A stretch of 64,000 nt of DNA, taken from positions 1-64,000 of the forward strand of contig NZ_LOFH01000005.1 of the NCBI RefSeq assembly GCF_001469215.1, written 5' to 3'. The notes below the pieces were generated by a model. That model did no database searches, was not told the origin of the DNA, and saw only the letters and a list, made by a program, of their open reading frames with translations. Below are positions 1-9,425 of this stretch, piece after piece; the stretch's first letter is position 1; the number at the start of each line of letters is the position of its first letter. The translations under genes and the position numbers were made by a program. The DNA comes from Pseudoalteromonas sp. H105. GTDB taxonomy: Bacteria > Pseudomonadota > Gammaproteobacteria > Enterobacterales > Alteromonadaceae.

Positions 1-452
<452 letters not shown>

Positions 453-663
453 AAAGTTTTTTGTCTTTCGACAGCTCAATGAATTCTGAATTTATTTAAT
501 ATCTTTCGATATTGAATTGACTGTGCTGCAATTCCTACCGAAGTAGTTATTGCTGTTGGTCACTCAGTTTCAATTGAGACTCTAATTTTTTGCCTCGCTA
601 CCTAAGTAGCTTGGCTGTTAGAACTCAATCTGTACGAGTGCCCACACAGATGATTGCTTTATA

Positions 664-675
664 TTGTTAAAGAAC
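664..675 (-). promoter_or_regulatory. rrn leader boxA antitermination element
   Basis: On the minus strand this reads GTTCTTTAACAA, close to the E. coli rrn boxA (TGCTCTTTAACAA). It lies in the transcribed leader between the promoter near 850 and the 16S start. boxA recruits NusB/NusE (S10) for ribosomal antitermination. The leader from 453 to 845 otherwise holds no gene. Confidence 0.7.
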
Positions 676-852
676 GTTGCGATTAAAGTGTTTACTTTAT
701 CTCGCTAGGGCTGCGCATGTTACGCTTTCCAATTTTTTTGTCAACACTTAATTTTAAACTTTCTAAAAATCTAAACTCAAGTTTTACTCGACTTACTGAG
801 TAGCTGCTTGCCTCGCTAAGCGTTGCCTGCTCTGCCGTCTCAGTGGGGTCGC

Positions 853-880
853 ATTATAGGGAGAACAGATTTTTACGCAA
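853..880 (-). promoter_or_regulatory. rrn P1-type promoter (-35 TTGCGT, -10 TATAAT)
   Basis: Minus-strand -35 TTGCGT at 880-875 and -10 TATAAT at 858-853 are separated by 16 bases, as in E. coli rrn P1. The -10 is followed by a GC-rich discriminator (GCGACCCCACTGAG), the feature that makes rRNA promoters sensitive to ppGpp and initiating NTP. The 881-960 stretch just upstream is AT-rich and could act as an UP element. The predicted start is near 845. Confidence 0.85.
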
Positions 881-998
881 GCGCTTTTTAAAGAAAACTT
901 GAAATAAAACTCTGTTCGCTCAATGTTTGTTCTAAACAGTGCAAAATAGATACTTAATTTACGTTTTACTAACTTTAAGCAGGTTTCTAACATAAAAA

Positions 999-1021
999 AG
1001 CCCAGTGAATATCACTGGGCT
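999..1021 (-). terminator. Rho-independent terminator of pyrE
   Basis: A perfect 10-bp stem (AGCCCAGTGA and its complement) with a 3-base loop is followed on the minus strand by a run of Ts (plus-strand A-run 994-999). It lies 30 bases after the pyrE stop and separates pyrE transcription from the downstream rRNA promoter. Confidence 0.9.
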
Positions 1022-1051
1022 TTCGCTAAAAGACTTTAAAAACCTATTAAA

Positions 1052-1696
1052 TTAAGCGATACCGTATTGCTCACGGTAAGCTTTTACTGATTCCAAATGT
1101 TCATTCATTGTACCTTTGCTTTCAAGGTAGCTTATAAGGTCAGCAAGTTTTACGATTGAAATTACTTTAGTTCCAAAGTCACGTTCGACTTCTTGAATAG
1201 CAGACAACTCTGCTTTACCTTTCTCTTGACGATCAAGGGCTATTAACACACCACTTAAATCAGCACCATTTTGAGCTATAATTTCCATTGATTCACGGAT
1301 AGCAGTTCCAGCAGTGATCACGTCATCAACTAACATGATTTTACCTTTTAGTTCAGAACCTACTAAAGTACCGCCTTCACCGTGTGCTTTTTTCTCTTTT
1401 CGGTTAAAGCAATATGGCACATCTTTATTATAATGATCAGCAAGCGCTACAGCGGTAGTCGTCGCAATTGGAATCCCTTTATACGCTGGACCGAATAATA
1501 CATCATAATCGATAGCTGCATCTTCAAGCGCGGCAGCATAAAAGCGACCTAGACGAGCAAGATCACGCCCGGTGTTGAATAAGCCTGCATTGAAAAAGTA
1601 AGGGCTAGTACGGCCTGATTTTAAAGTAAACTCGCCAAATTTAAGCACCTGCTTTTCAAGGGCAAATTCAATAAACTCTATTTGATAATCTTTCAT
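1052..1696 (-). CDS. pyrE: Orotate phosphoribosyltransferase
   Basis: PyrE joins orotate to PRPP to give orotidine 5'-monophosphate in de novo pyrimidine synthesis, in the cytosol. The 214-residue product has the usual length for gammaproteobacterial PyrE. It shows the PRPP-binding loop with acidic pair ([13 protein letters not shown], about residues 119-131) and the [16 protein letters not shown] segment near residue 23. It follows rph on the same strand with a 22-base gap, the gene order found in many gammaproteobacteria, and is closed by a strong terminator. In some enterobacteria pyrE is attenuated by coupling to rph translation; no leader hairpin was identified here. Confidence 0.97.
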   Translation of the reverse strand: MKDYQIEFIEFALEKQVLKFGEFTLKSGRTSPYFFNAGLFNTGRDLARLGRFYAAALEDAAIDYDVLFGPAYKGIPIATTTAVALADHYNKDVPYCFNRKEKKAHGEGGTLVGSELKGKIMLVDDVITAGTAIRESMEIIAQNGADLSGVLIALDRQEKGKAELSAIQEVERDFGTKVISIVKLADLISYLESKGTMNEHLESVKAYREQYGIA

Positions 1697-1718
1697 TACT
1701 ATTAAACCTATTACTTTA

Positions 1719-2432
1719 TTAAGCTAATGCTTGTTTTTGAACGTCAATAATTTCACGGATTGAATGTTTTGCTAACGTAAGTAGCTCATCTAGTTCATCA
1801 AACGAAAATGGTTCACCTTCAGCTGTGCCTTGTACTTCGATGATTTTACCTGTTTCAGTTAGAATTACATTCATGTCTGTCTCAGCATCAGAATCTTCTA
1901 GGTATTCTAAATCACTAATCGCTTGGCCTTTATAAACACCTACTGAAATTGCGGCTATCATAAACTTAAGAGGATTAGAGTTAATCATACCTTTACTACG
2001 CATATGTGTAAGCGCATCAACCAAAGCAACACATGCTCCACTAATCGATGCAGTACGTGTACCGCCATCGGCTTGGATTACATCACAGTCAATTGTAATC
2101 GTGTTTTCGCCTAGTGCTTTTAAGTCAACAGCGGCACGAAGAGAACGCGCAATTAAACGTTGAATTTCCATAGTACGACCGCTTTGCTTACCACGCGCCG
2201 CTTCACGGCCATTTCGAGTATGGGTCGAACGCGGTAACATACCGTATTCCGCTGTGATCCACCCTTTACCTTGGCCTTTCATAAAACGCGGTACACCTGA
2301 TTCAACTGTTGCTGTACACAGTACTTTAGTATTTCCAAATTCAACCAACACAGAGCCTTCAGCATGTAAAGTGTAATTACGTGTAAATGTAACCGGTCTA
2401 ATTTGGTTAGGTGTTCTTTCGCTTGGACGCAT
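1719..2432 (-). CDS. rph: Ribonuclease PH
   Basis: RNase PH is a phosphate-dependent 3'-5' exoribonuclease that trims tRNA 3' ends and degrades structured RNA. The frame is open for 20 more codons upstream. I start it at the ATG at 2432 because that gives the family N-terminus [14 protein letters not shown] and has a strong AAGGGG ribosome site 7 bases before it. The 237-residue product carries [22 protein letters not shown] (family signature, split here only for reading), the GGRT-like region and the C-terminal [15 protein letters not shown]. It forms an operon with pyrE and is divergent from yicC. Confidence 0.96.
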   Translation of the reverse strand: MRPSERTPNQIRPVTFTRNYTLHAEGSVLVEFGNTKVLCTATVESGVPRFMKGQGKGWITAEYGMLPRSTHTRNGREAARGKQSGRTMEIQRLIARSLRAAVDLKALGENTITIDCDVIQADGGTRTASISGACVALVDALTHMRSKGMINSNPLKFMIAAISVGVYKGQAISDLEYLEDSDAETDMNVILTETGKIIEVQGTAEGEPFSFDELDELLTLAKHSIREIIDVQKQALA

Positions 2433-2596
2433 TAACGATCCCCTTAATTCATAATTTGCCATATTATAAGTGTATGTGAGTACAGATGCCATGCTGATTT
2501 AAATAAAAGCCAATTGAAAAAAATTTCCTCTAGAGCTTGTGCAGTGATACGGTATAATCAATTTAATATTGTATAAACAAAACTAGGAAATCATTC

Positions 2597-3457
2597 ATGA
2601 TCCACAGTATGACTGCTTACGCGCGTCGCGAAATTAAAGGCGATTGGGGCACTGGCACATGGGAAATTCGTTCAGTAAACCAACGTTACCTTGAAACCTT
2701 TATTCGCGCACCTGAGCAATTTCGTGGCATGGAGCCTGTTATTCGTGAACGCCTACGAAAACACTTACAACGCGGTAAAGTTGAGGTCTTTTTAAAATTT
2801 GTCGCCAATCCTGCGCACGTGGGTGAACTTTCAATTAATGAAGCCTTGGCTGCACAACTTATTAATAGTGCTAAATGGGTGCAACAGCAAAGTAATGGCG
2901 ACATTAACCCAGTAGATATTTTACGCTGGCCTGGTGTGATGGAAGCAGAAGAACTTGATATGGACAGCGTTCACACAGCCCTTATTTCTGGTTTTGATCA
3001 AGTGGTTGAAGATTTTAAATCAGCGCGTGGTGATGAAGGCGCCAATCTTGAAGAAATGATAGCCACTCGCCTTGACGCTATTTTGGAGCAAGTTGCTGTT
3101 GTTGAAACTCACATGCCAGAAATAACAAAGTGGCAACGAGAAAAACTAGCTCAAAAACTAGAAGATTTAACAACTACTATTGATGAGTCTCGTCTTGAAC
3201 AAGAACTTATCTACCTTGCACAAAAGCAAGATGTAGCCGAAGAGCTCGATCGTTTAAAATCGCATGTCAAAGAAACTAAAAAAATTCTTAAAAAAGGCGG
3301 GGCTTGTGGCCGTCGTTTAGATTTTATGATGCAAGAGTTTAACCGCGAAGCAAATACGCTGGCCTCTAAATCAATTAATAGCGACATCACTAATGCCGCT
3401 GTAGAGCTAAAAGTATTGATTGAACAGATGCGTGAGCAGATCCAAAATATCGAGTAG
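2597..3457 (+). CDS. yicC: YicC/YloC-family endoribonuclease
   Basis: The family was long called 'stress-induced protein' and is now known to include an endoribonuclease (YicC) that cuts RNA. The 286-residue protein begins with the family signature MIHSMTAYARRE and continues with WEIRSVNQRYLE. The C-terminal DUF1732 part has GGACGRRLDFMMQEFNREANTL and a coiled-coil-like middle. It is divergent from rph across a 164-base gap that contains a TATAAT box at 2553-2558. A clear terminator follows at 3478-3506. Assignment by family is firm; the substrate in this organism is not known. Confidence 0.94.
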   Translation: MIHSMTAYARREIKGDWGTGTWEIRSVNQRYLETFIRAPEQFRGMEPVIRERLRKHLQRGKVEVFLKFVANPAHVGELSINEALAAQLINSAKWVQQQSNGDINPVDILRWPGVMEAEELDMDSVHTALISGFDQVVEDFKSARGDEGANLEEMIATRLDAILEQVAVVETHMPEITKWQREKLAQKLEDLTTTIDESRLEQELIYLAQKQDVAEELDRLKSHVKETKKILKKGGACGRRLDFMMQEFNREANTLASKSINSDITNAAVELKVLIEQMREQIQNIE

Positions 3458-3477
3458 AAATTAGCACAGTTAAAAAT

Positions 3478-3506
3478 GGCCGTAATTATTAGTTACGGCC
3501 TTTTTT
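3478..3506 (+). terminator. Rho-independent terminator after yicC
   Basis: An 8-bp stem (GGCCGTAA / TTACGGCC), a 7-base loop and six Ts follow the yicC stop by about 20 bases. It also marks the left boundary of the polysaccharide island. Confidence 0.9.
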
Positions 3507-3524
3507 ATGCTGTACATAAAATTT

Positions 3525-5522
3525 TTATAGTCCAGAAAGAGAGGCCTTTAATGTCTCAAATTTAATCGGTTTTGTTAGCACTTTATTCATCCCGACTTTA
3601 AAGCAAGAGGCTTTGTCATCAGTTGCTGCGTTAGCGGTAAGTGCAAAAATAGGAATATCACTCAAAAGCTCATTGCGAATAAATTGTGTTGCAGTTAAGC
3701 CATCCATCGTTGGCATCATAATATCCATGAGAATGAGATCAAAGTTTTTAAGCTTCATAAATTCAATCGCTTCTGCACCATCATTGGCAATTGTTACTTT
3801 ATGATTTAACTTTTCTAAGAACGCTTTAATAAGTAATTGATTAGTTCTGTTATCCTCAGCAACAAGTACACTGAGTGTCGAGCAGTTTTGTGATGATACG
3901 TTTTCTACCTCACTTTCCAAGGCTGTATCAAATGGAATTGCGATGCTAAATGTACTCCCTAGACCTAACTGTGTCTGAACATCGATTGTACCATCCATTA
4001 ATTCAATTAAATTTTTAGATATACTTAACCCTAACCCCACGCCTTCATCTTTTCTATTTATGCCATCATTGACTTGTCTAAAAGGCTGAAATATTAATGC
4101 GAGATCTTTTTGGGCTATTCCTACTCCGGAGTCTTTCACTTCAAAATTGAGTTGAGCATTTTCGATATATACTCTTAATGAAATACTGCCAGACCGGGTA
4201 TATTTAAACGCATTGCCAATAATGTTAAATAGAATTTGTCCTAATCTAAATTCATCCCCCATGATAAAAGTAGGTACTTGGTCATCAATACTAATGGAGA
4301 AAATAATATCATCGCTATCTTCAATAATATGTAATTGCCCTACTATGTTTTCTATCAATAACTTTACATTGAGGGGTTTATTCACCAGTAAAATTGTACC
4401 CGATTCAATTTTCGAGAAATCGAGTACATCAGTAATCAAACCGTAAAGTATATCGGCACTGGAGTTAGCATAATCAAGCCACTGACGTTGTTCCACCGTT
4501 AGTTTAGTATCTAGAAGTAGCTCAATAACACCCATAATTGCATTCATAGGGGTACGTATTTCGTGCGACATGACGGTTAAAAATTTAGATTTAGTTTTAC
4601 TTGCATCCTCAGCTTTTAACCTTGCGCTTTCTAGTGCAACCTCTCGCTCTTTGGAAAGAGTAATATCCTTTGCGATTCCCAAATACCCTATAAAATGGCC
4701 TAACTCATCAAATTGTGACTTACCATTTAATGAAACCCATAAACGTTGCGAAGCATTCACCTCAAACTCAAAGTTGTTAAAGTCTTCGCAATCTTCTACC
4801 ATTTTTGAAAAGCGTTGCCATTTATCAATATTTTGTTGTTCTTTATGGGTAATAATAGAGGCTATTTTATTATTTAAAAATAATTGCGCATACGTGTTAT
4901 CTTCACTCTCAATATTGTTCACGCTTACAAATGTCATCTCTGAATCTGTTCGCCAAAACCACTCACTCGCCAGTTCTTTGAACAAAATCGATAGCTGAGT
5001 CAGGTTATCTAACAGCAAAACTGATTTATTTGATTGATCATCTAAACGATTAAAATTGAAAAAAGCGAACACGACTTGTTGTAAATAGATCTTTATCATC
5101 GCAGATTGCGCGACTTTATCATGCCCTACCGTGTTTACATTTGTGAAAATATATAAAAAATGCCCCACTTCAAGCTCAACGCTTATTATTAAACAAGCCT
5201 TTGTATTGCGCTTTACTCGCTCATCTAAGTATGTAAACTCCAACTCTTCTGTTGCATTTTGGCAAAGGCTAAATCCATTTTTGAGAGCCTGTGAGAACAA
5301 CGCACATTGTGGCCATTTATCAATATAAAAATCATGATTACTGGTTGCAACCACGGTGTATTGAGTGCTTTCTTTTTGCAAAATAATACAATCTTGATAC
5401 TTCATCAATGGATTGATCACGTTATGCACCGAAGTAAATATATCTATTTCATCTTTACATTGAGATAGGCTCGCAAGGTATAGCTGTAAATCATTAACCG
5501 TAATGACATCATTGTGTTGCAT
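3525..5522 (-). CDS. Hybrid sensor histidine kinase (GAF-like/PAS-HisKA-HATPase-REC), SypF-like but without Hpt
   Basis: This is a hybrid histidine kinase. I start it at 5522, not the more upstream ATG at 5618, because GGAGAG sits just before that ATG and the space upstream then holds the yvcK-like promoter. In the 665-residue product a GAF-like N-terminal region is followed by a PAS fold (about 185-295, with FWRTDSEM), HisKA with SHEIRTPMNA (His about 320), a HATPase with N and G boxes (NAFKYT, GLGLSISKNL), and a C-terminal receiver (MDIMMPTMDG, Asp about 600). No membrane segment is evident, so the sensor is probably cytoplasmic. Unlike V. fischeri SypF it has no Hpt domain; an Hpt protein is encoded nearby at 6560-6892. 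It is convergent with yicC. Confidence 0.9.
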   Translation of the reverse strand: MQHNDVITVNDLQLYLASLSQCKDEIDIFTSVHNVINPLMKYQDCIILQKESTQYTVVATSNHDFYIDKWPQCALFSQALKNGFSLCQNATEELEFTYLDERVKRNTKACLIISVELEVGHFLYIFTNVNTVGHDKVAQSAMIKIYLQQVVFAFFNFNRLDDQSNKSVLLLDNLTQLSILFKELASEWFWRTDSEMTFVSVNNIESEDNTYAQLFLNNKIASIITHKEQQNIDKWQRFSKMVEDCEDFNNFEFEVNASQRLWVSLNGKSQFDELGHFIGYLGIAKDITLSKEREVALESARLKAEDASKTKSKFLTVMSHEIRTPMNAIMGVIELLLDTKLTVEQRQWLDYANSSADILYGLITDVLDFSKIESGTILLVNKPLNVKLLIENIVGQLHIIEDSDDIIFSISIDDQVPTFIMGDEFRLGQILFNIIGNAFKYTRSGSISLRVYIENAQLNFEVKDSGVGIAQKDLALIFQPFRQVNDGINRKDEGVGLGLSISKNLIELMDGTIDVQTQLGLGSTFSIAIPFDTALESEVENVSSQNCSTLSVLVAEDNRTNQLLIKAFLEKLNHKVTIANDGAEAIEFMKLKNFDLILMDIMMPTMDGLTATQFIRNELLSDIPIFALTANAATDDKASCFKVGMNKVLTKPIKFETLKASLSGL

Positions 5523-5550
5523 GAATGCTCTCCGTTTAAAATGCATCGCG

Positions 5551-5574
5551 TTTTGCAAAAATTTGCATTCATCG
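5551..5574. promoter_or_regulatory. Possible SypG-type enhancer upstream of the yvcK-like gene
   Basis: The segment contains TTTTGCAAAA and TTTGCATTC, partial matches to the TTGCATTWTGC word seen at other promoters in the island. It lies about 105 bases upstream of the predicted start of the sigma-54 promoter at 5641. The match is weaker than elsewhere. Confidence 0.35.
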
Positions 5575-5640
5575 ATCTCATCACTCTTAAATATAGAACA
5601 AAATTTACTATATATCATTGAGTTAATATTTATTTGAAGA

Positions 5641-5655
5641 TGGAATGATTTCTGC
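5641..5655 (+). promoter_or_regulatory. Sigma-54 promoter (-24/-12) of the yvcK-like gene
   Basis: TGGAATGATTTCTGC has GG and GC separated by exactly 10 bases, as the -24/-12 pair requires, with TGG, G and TGC matching the consensus TGGCACG-N4-TTGC. The predicted start near 5667 would give a leader of about 24 bases before the ATG at 5691, the same spacing as two other sigma-54 promoters in this island. Confidence 0.65.
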
Positions 5656-5690
5656 TTAATAGTAATAAGAGAGTTCTATGAGGCAAGAAT

Positions 5691-6563
5691 ATGAACATAG
5701 TGTGTATTGGTGGAGGTCACGGGTTAGCCCAGGTTTTAAGTGCGATAAAACCTGTATGTCATCAGTTGACGGCGATCGTTGCAACAACTGACAATGGAGG
5801 GTGTACTGGTAAAATCAGGCAATCACACGACTGCATTGCTCTTGGAGATATAAGACGCTGCTGTGTCCAGCTCGCGAGCAAAGCTAACAATACGAAAAGC
5901 ATCTATGAACATAGATTCACCAACGGCGCTCTTAAAGGCCATTGCCTAGGCAATTTAATACTCTTAAATATGTTACAAAAAGCACGTTCAGCTACCGCGG
6001 CAGTGGCTGAGTTTAACAAGCTACTGAATAATTCTGAGACGGTACTCCCGATGTCTGAATCACCAACTGATTTGGTGGCAGTACTTCACAGCAAAGAAGA
6101 AGTTTTTGGCGAGTGCGCCATCGATGCATTAAACTCTTTACCTGAAAAAATATACTTATCTAATAAAGTATCTGCATCGCCCGGCTGTGTTGACGCTATC
6201 TTAAATGCCGACTTAGTCATTATTGGTCCTGGAAGCATTATATCCAGTGTGATGCCTGCACTATTAGTCGAGGAAATACTAGACGCGATTCAAAACACCT
6301 CAGCATGCCGTGTTTTTATCGAAAACACTGTTGATGAAGACAGTGTCATGAAGCATAGCGCAAGCGCTGGAGTAGATTGGTTACAAGCACAATTAGGTAG
6401 CAAAATATACGATTTAAGCATTTCGCCCTCAGCTATTTCTGAAATATTGAATATTGATTCATGTTACAAGAGTGACTGCGGCCATTTGCACGATATTAGT
6501 GAACTAAATCATGTGTTCTCTGCTTTTTTAAAAAGCTCTATGCACAAAGGTATCCAATCTTAG
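5691..6563 (+). CDS. YvcK/YbhK-family (CofD-like) protein
   Basis: The 290-residue protein has the nucleotide-sugar-binding Rossmann fold of the YvcK/YbhK branch of the CofD superfamily: GGGHGLAQVL at residues 7-16, TTDNGGCTGKIR near 37-48, ALGDIRRCC, and LVIIGPGSIISSVMPALLV near 175-195. YvcK of Bacillus binds UDP-sugars and is needed for cell-envelope homeostasis; members are normally housekeeping genes. Here it lies among biofilm regulators with its own sigma-54 promoter, so I infer a role in sensing or managing UDP-sugars for polysaccharide synthesis. The typical GGGTGLS signature reads GGGHGLA. Its last 4 bases overlap the convergent Hpt gene. Confidence 0.82.
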   Translation: MNIVCIGGGHGLAQVLSAIKPVCHQLTAIVATTDNGGCTGKIRQSHDCIALGDIRRCCVQLASKANNTKSIYEHRFTNGALKGHCLGNLILLNMLQKARSATAAVAEFNKLLNNSETVLPMSESPTDLVAVLHSKEEVFGECAIDALNSLPEKIYLSNKVSASPGCVDAILNADLVIIGPGSIISSVMPALLVEEILDAIQNTSACRVFIENTVDEDSVMKHSASAGVDWLQAQLGSKIYDLSISPSAISEILNIDSCYKSDCGHLHDISELNHVFSAFLKSSMHKGIQS

Positions 6564-6892
6564 GGCTCTTTTATAAGTGATTGTATTTGTGCAAAACTAA
6601 GTTTGCTTTGAGATTCTGCTTTGGTTAATAGTTGTTGTAGTTCAGAGTCGATGCCAACTTGCTTGACCCTTGTCTCAATTTGCAAACACGTTTGAGCCAA
6701 TTGAGTTGCGCCAAAACTATTACAGCTACTTTTTAAACTGTGAGCGTTTATTTCTATCTCGTGAGAATTAGATGAATTAATCATCTCTTTCACCAGTTTT
6801 TGAGATTCGCCAATAAAAACATGGATTAGTTCGATGGCTAAGCTTTCGCCCACATCTGATTTAAGTTGTTCAATTATGGAATTATCAATCAT
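6560..6892 (-). CDS. Stand-alone Hpt (histidine phosphotransfer) protein
   Basis: The 110-residue all-helical protein matches the Hpt family, with the phospho-accepting histidine in AHSLKSSCNSFGA (His51). Such proteins relay phosphate between the receiver of a hybrid kinase and a final response regulator. Here the hybrid kinase at 3525-5522 ends in a receiver and lacks Hpt, and a sigma-54 response regulator is encoded at 7922-9331, so this protein is the likely link. In V. fischeri the same domain is the C-terminus of SypF. The start is 21 bases from the start of the divergent glycosyltransferase gene, so the two promoters must overlap neighbouring coding sequence. Confidence 0.88.
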   Translation of the reverse strand: MIDNSIIEQLKSDVGESLAIELIHVFIGESQKLVKEMINSSNSHEIEINAHSLKSSCNSFGATQLAQTCLQIETRVKQVGIDSELQQLLTKAESQSKLSFAQIQSLIKEP

Positions 6893-6913
6893 AGCGTTCT
6901 TTAGGAGTTATAT

Positions 6914-7921
6914 ATGAATTGTCATGTCGTTTTATTTGTTGACTCATCCATGATTGGTGGTATTGAAACCCATATATTGGAACTATATAAGCTGCTAAAT
7001 AACAATCATGTTGGTTGCTCTGTATTATTTTATCAAAATCATCAGAATCAGGAATTCTATAAACTACTAGATAAAGAGAAAGTAGAGTATACCTTTGTTA
7101 AAGGTACACTCAGCAGCCTGATAAAGCAATTAACTCAGTATGATAAACAAACAGTTATTCACACTCACGGCTATAAGGCGGGTATTTTAGGTCGTGTAAC
7201 ATGCAAACTTATAGGCCGACACTGTATTAGTACCTATCATGCGGGAGAAGTTGGTACAGGCAAAATGTGGTTATACAATAAATTGGACCTTTGGCTATCA
7301 CGCTTTTCGACTAATTTTGCAGTGTCTAATAAAATTAAAAATACAATTCACAATGCAACGTTGCTTGAAAATTTTATCGATCTCCCCCTTATTAAACCTC
7401 AATACGAATCAAGTAAACCTCTCAGAGTCGGGTTTGTAGGCCGATTATCTTATGAGAAAGCACCTGATATCTTTTTTTCATTAGCTAAAAACATGCAAGA
7501 GAATCTGAATGTTAGCTTTCATCTTTTTGGTGATGGACCAATGAAGAAAGATATCCCAGAGCTTAACAATCTTCACTACTACGGATTAGCCAAACGAGAT
7601 GACATTTGGCATAAAATTGATGTGCTACTCATTTGCTCCCGTGAAGAAGGCTTACCAATGACGCTGTTAGAGGCGATGGCTGAAAATAAGCTGGTGATTA
7701 GCAGCCCAGTTGGCGCTATACCGAGTATTATTAATCATACCAACGGGCTGTTAATGAGCGAGGGAAATGAACAAGAGTGCCAACACTGCATTGAAACACT
7801 ACTGACACTGACACCTGAAAACAGAATATCAATGACGCGTAATGCTTATACAGTGCTTGAAGAGCGGTTTTCAGGTAAGAAACAACTTTCATTACTGCTC
7901 AATGCTTACAATACACACTAA
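6914..7921 (+). CDS. Glycosyltransferase family 4 (possible SypH-like)
   Basis: A GT-B glycosyltransferase of 335 residues, presumably cytosolic at the inner membrane, adding a sugar to the lipid-linked polysaccharide unit. The C-terminal donor-binding half shows RVGFVGRLSYEKAPDIF, LFGDGPMKKDIPEL and the E-x7-E motif in SREEGLPMTLLEAM. An AGGAG ribosome site is 7 bases before the ATG. It is opposite in strand to the regulators on either side and its stop abuts the stop of the sigma-54 regulator with no gap. Donor and acceptor cannot be read from sequence. By position next to the regulator gene it may be the SypH counterpart. Confidence 0.87.
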   Translation: MNCHVVLFVDSSMIGGIETHILELYKLLNNNHVGCSVLFYQNHQNQEFYKLLDKEKVEYTFVKGTLSSLIKQLTQYDKQTVIHTHGYKAGILGRVTCKLIGRHCISTYHAGEVGTGKMWLYNKLDLWLSRFSTNFAVSNKIKNTIHNATLLENFIDLPLIKPQYESSKPLRVGFVGRLSYEKAPDIFFSLAKNMQENLNVSFHLFGDGPMKKDIPELNNLHYYGLAKRDDIWHKIDVLLICSREEGLPMTLLEAMAENKLVISSPVGAIPSIINHTNGLLMSEGNEQECQHCIETLLTLTPENRISMTRNAYTVLEERFSGKKQLSLLLNAYNTH

Positions 7922-9331
7922 CTAAGAAGCATTTTCCTCCCACCCTTTAATTTTTCTATAAAGCGTTGACGGGCTAACATCTAATAATGCAGCCGCTTTA
8001 GGAATATTACTGGCACAAATATCAATCACTCTCTCAATGTATTCTTTTTCAGCTAACCAGAGTGCTTTCACCTCAGTTTCTGCTTCTGGCAACGCTGTAA
8101 TTACTTCTATCGGAGCACTCACTGTAGGCTGTTTTTTAACCTCACTCAGCTGCGGTGCTTTAATGTTATTGTTGGGCAACGTTGGAAGCATAGTGGCATC
8201 AATAAGCTCTTGCGGATTGAGTACTAATATATTTCGAATTACATTCTCTAATTGCCTTACATTACCCGGCCAATCATATTGATTGAATATTTGTTTTACA
8301 TCCTGTGTCATCGATTTATATGGGTGGCTTTCCTCTTTCGCTAGTTTGATAAACAACGCTTCTGCTATTTCAATAATATCCCCTTCTCGCTCTCGTAAAG
8401 GGGGTAGCTCAATTGGAATAACATGTAATCGATAGTATAAGTCTTCTCGAAAACGGCCAGCTTCAACCTCCGCTAAAGGATTTCGATTTGTTGCACAAAC
8501 GAAGCGCACGTCCACTTTAACTTCTTTTTCACTGCCCACTAACTGATAGGTACCTGTTTGGATAAAACGAAGTAACTTACTTTGTAAGTTGATATCCATC
8601 TCACACAACTCATCTAAAAAGAGAGTTCCACCATCAGCTTGGCCAGCAGCACCTGAGCGATTAGCAATTGCCCCTGTGAAAGCACCTTTTAGGTGACCAA
8701 ATATTTCACTTTCAATAAGATCTTTTGGAATTGCAGCACAATTTAAGGCCACAAAGGGTTTATTGGCCCTGTTTGATGCTTGATGAACTGCGCGTGCACA
8801 CAGCTCTTTCCCTGTTCCACTTTCTCCCGTAATAAACACCGTCGCTTTACTCACTGATGCAGAACTAATGATTTGATACACAGATTGCATTTGTTTTGAG
8901 CTACCGATCAAATCAAAATAACGACCATTTTCATACGTGTTTTTGTAAGTGGTTACTTTTTGTTTTAGGTCTTTAATCTTTAGTGCGTTATTTATGGTGA
9001 TCCGAAAACGATCCGCTTCAACTGGCTTTTCTAAAAAATCACTGGCGCCAAGTTTAATAGCTTGGATAGCCATTTCTTTGGTGGCATGCCCCGTTAATAC
9101 GACCACTTGAGGGGAATGTTCTGGCTCTAATTGCGCTAAAATATCCAAGCCATTCATATCAGGAAGCATAACATCGAGTACAATTAGATCAGGCTTAACT
9201 CGGTCAATAATTTCTAATGCAGTGGCGCCATCATTCGCAAGCAATGTATTCACGCCGGTAGGAAGTAAATATGCTTGGTACATCATAGCTAATGACTGGG
9301 TATCTTCTACAATCAAAATTGTCGGTGGCAT
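7922..9331 (-). CDS. sypG: Sigma-54-dependent response regulator, SypG-like
   Basis: An NtrC-type activator of 469 residues. The receiver has Asp53 in LIVLDVMLPD and the Lys in FLEKPVE. The AAA+ domain has Walker A GESGTGKE (169-176), the sigma-54 contact loop GAFTGA (216-221), and DELCEMDINLQSKLLRF. The C-terminal Fis-type helix-turn-helix ends PKAAALLDVSPSTLYRKIKG. All elements needed to activate sigma-54 RNA polymerase are intact. In V. fischeri the orthologue-like SypG activates the syp promoters. Six sigma-54-type promoters in this island are its likely targets. The promoter of this gene itself shows no -24/-12 pair, so its expression is probably sigma-70 dependent. Confidence 0.93.
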   Translation of the reverse strand: MPPTILIVEDTQSLAMMYQAYLLPTGVNTLLANDGATALEIIDRVKPDLIVLDVMLPDMNGLDILAQLEPEHSPQVVVLTGHATKEMAIQAIKLGASDFLEKPVEADRFRITINNALKIKDLKQKVTTYKNTYENGRYFDLIGSSKQMQSVYQIISSASVSKATVFITGESGTGKELCARAVHQASNRANKPFVALNCAAIPKDLIESEIFGHLKGAFTGAIANRSGAAGQADGGTLFLDELCEMDINLQSKLLRFIQTGTYQLVGSEKEVKVDVRFVCATNRNPLAEVEAGRFREDLYYRLHVIPIELPPLREREGDIIEIAEALFIKLAKEESHPYKSMTQDVKQIFNQYDWPGNVRQLENVIRNILVLNPQELIDATMLPTLPNNNIKAPQLSEVKKQPTVSAPIEVITALPEAETEVKALWLAEKEYIERVIDICASNIPKAAALLDVSPSTLYRKIKGWEENAS

Positions 9332-9425
9332 TATCCTTTCCCCTTAGCTATCCACTAAAAATTACTTTATTTATTATTTGCCTAGCGAAATTTAAGTTAA
9401 CTATATAAAGCCAATTAAATCAAAT

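Noticed and set aside
793..993. 66-codon minus-strand frame across the rrn promoter
   Set aside because: It overlaps the rRNA P1 promoter and UP region and the composition is that of promoter DNA; no ribosome site or family match.
2433..2492. 20-codon N-terminal extension of rph
   Set aside because: The family N-terminus and an AAGGGG ribosome site mark the start at 2432.
3613..5328. Several plus-strand frames inside the hybrid kinase gene, and similar frames inside other genes
   Set aside because: They are antisense shadows of genes with clear domain content and lack ribosome sites or family features.
5523..5618. Upstream ATG start of the hybrid kinase
   Set aside because: The ATG at 5522 has GGAGAG before it, and the extra 32 codons would overlap the presumed control region of the yvcK-like gene.
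5691..6563. CofD (LPPG transferase of F420 synthesis)
   Set aside because: The GGGHGL, TDNGG and GPGSI motifs fit the YvcK/YbhK branch; there is no other F420 gene nearby.
6835..6849. Sigma-54-like pair TGGCTAAGCTTTCGC before the GT at 6914
   Set aside because: Spacing is right but -12 is poor (TCGC), it lies inside the Hpt coding sequence, and no enhancer word is near. Not counted among the six.
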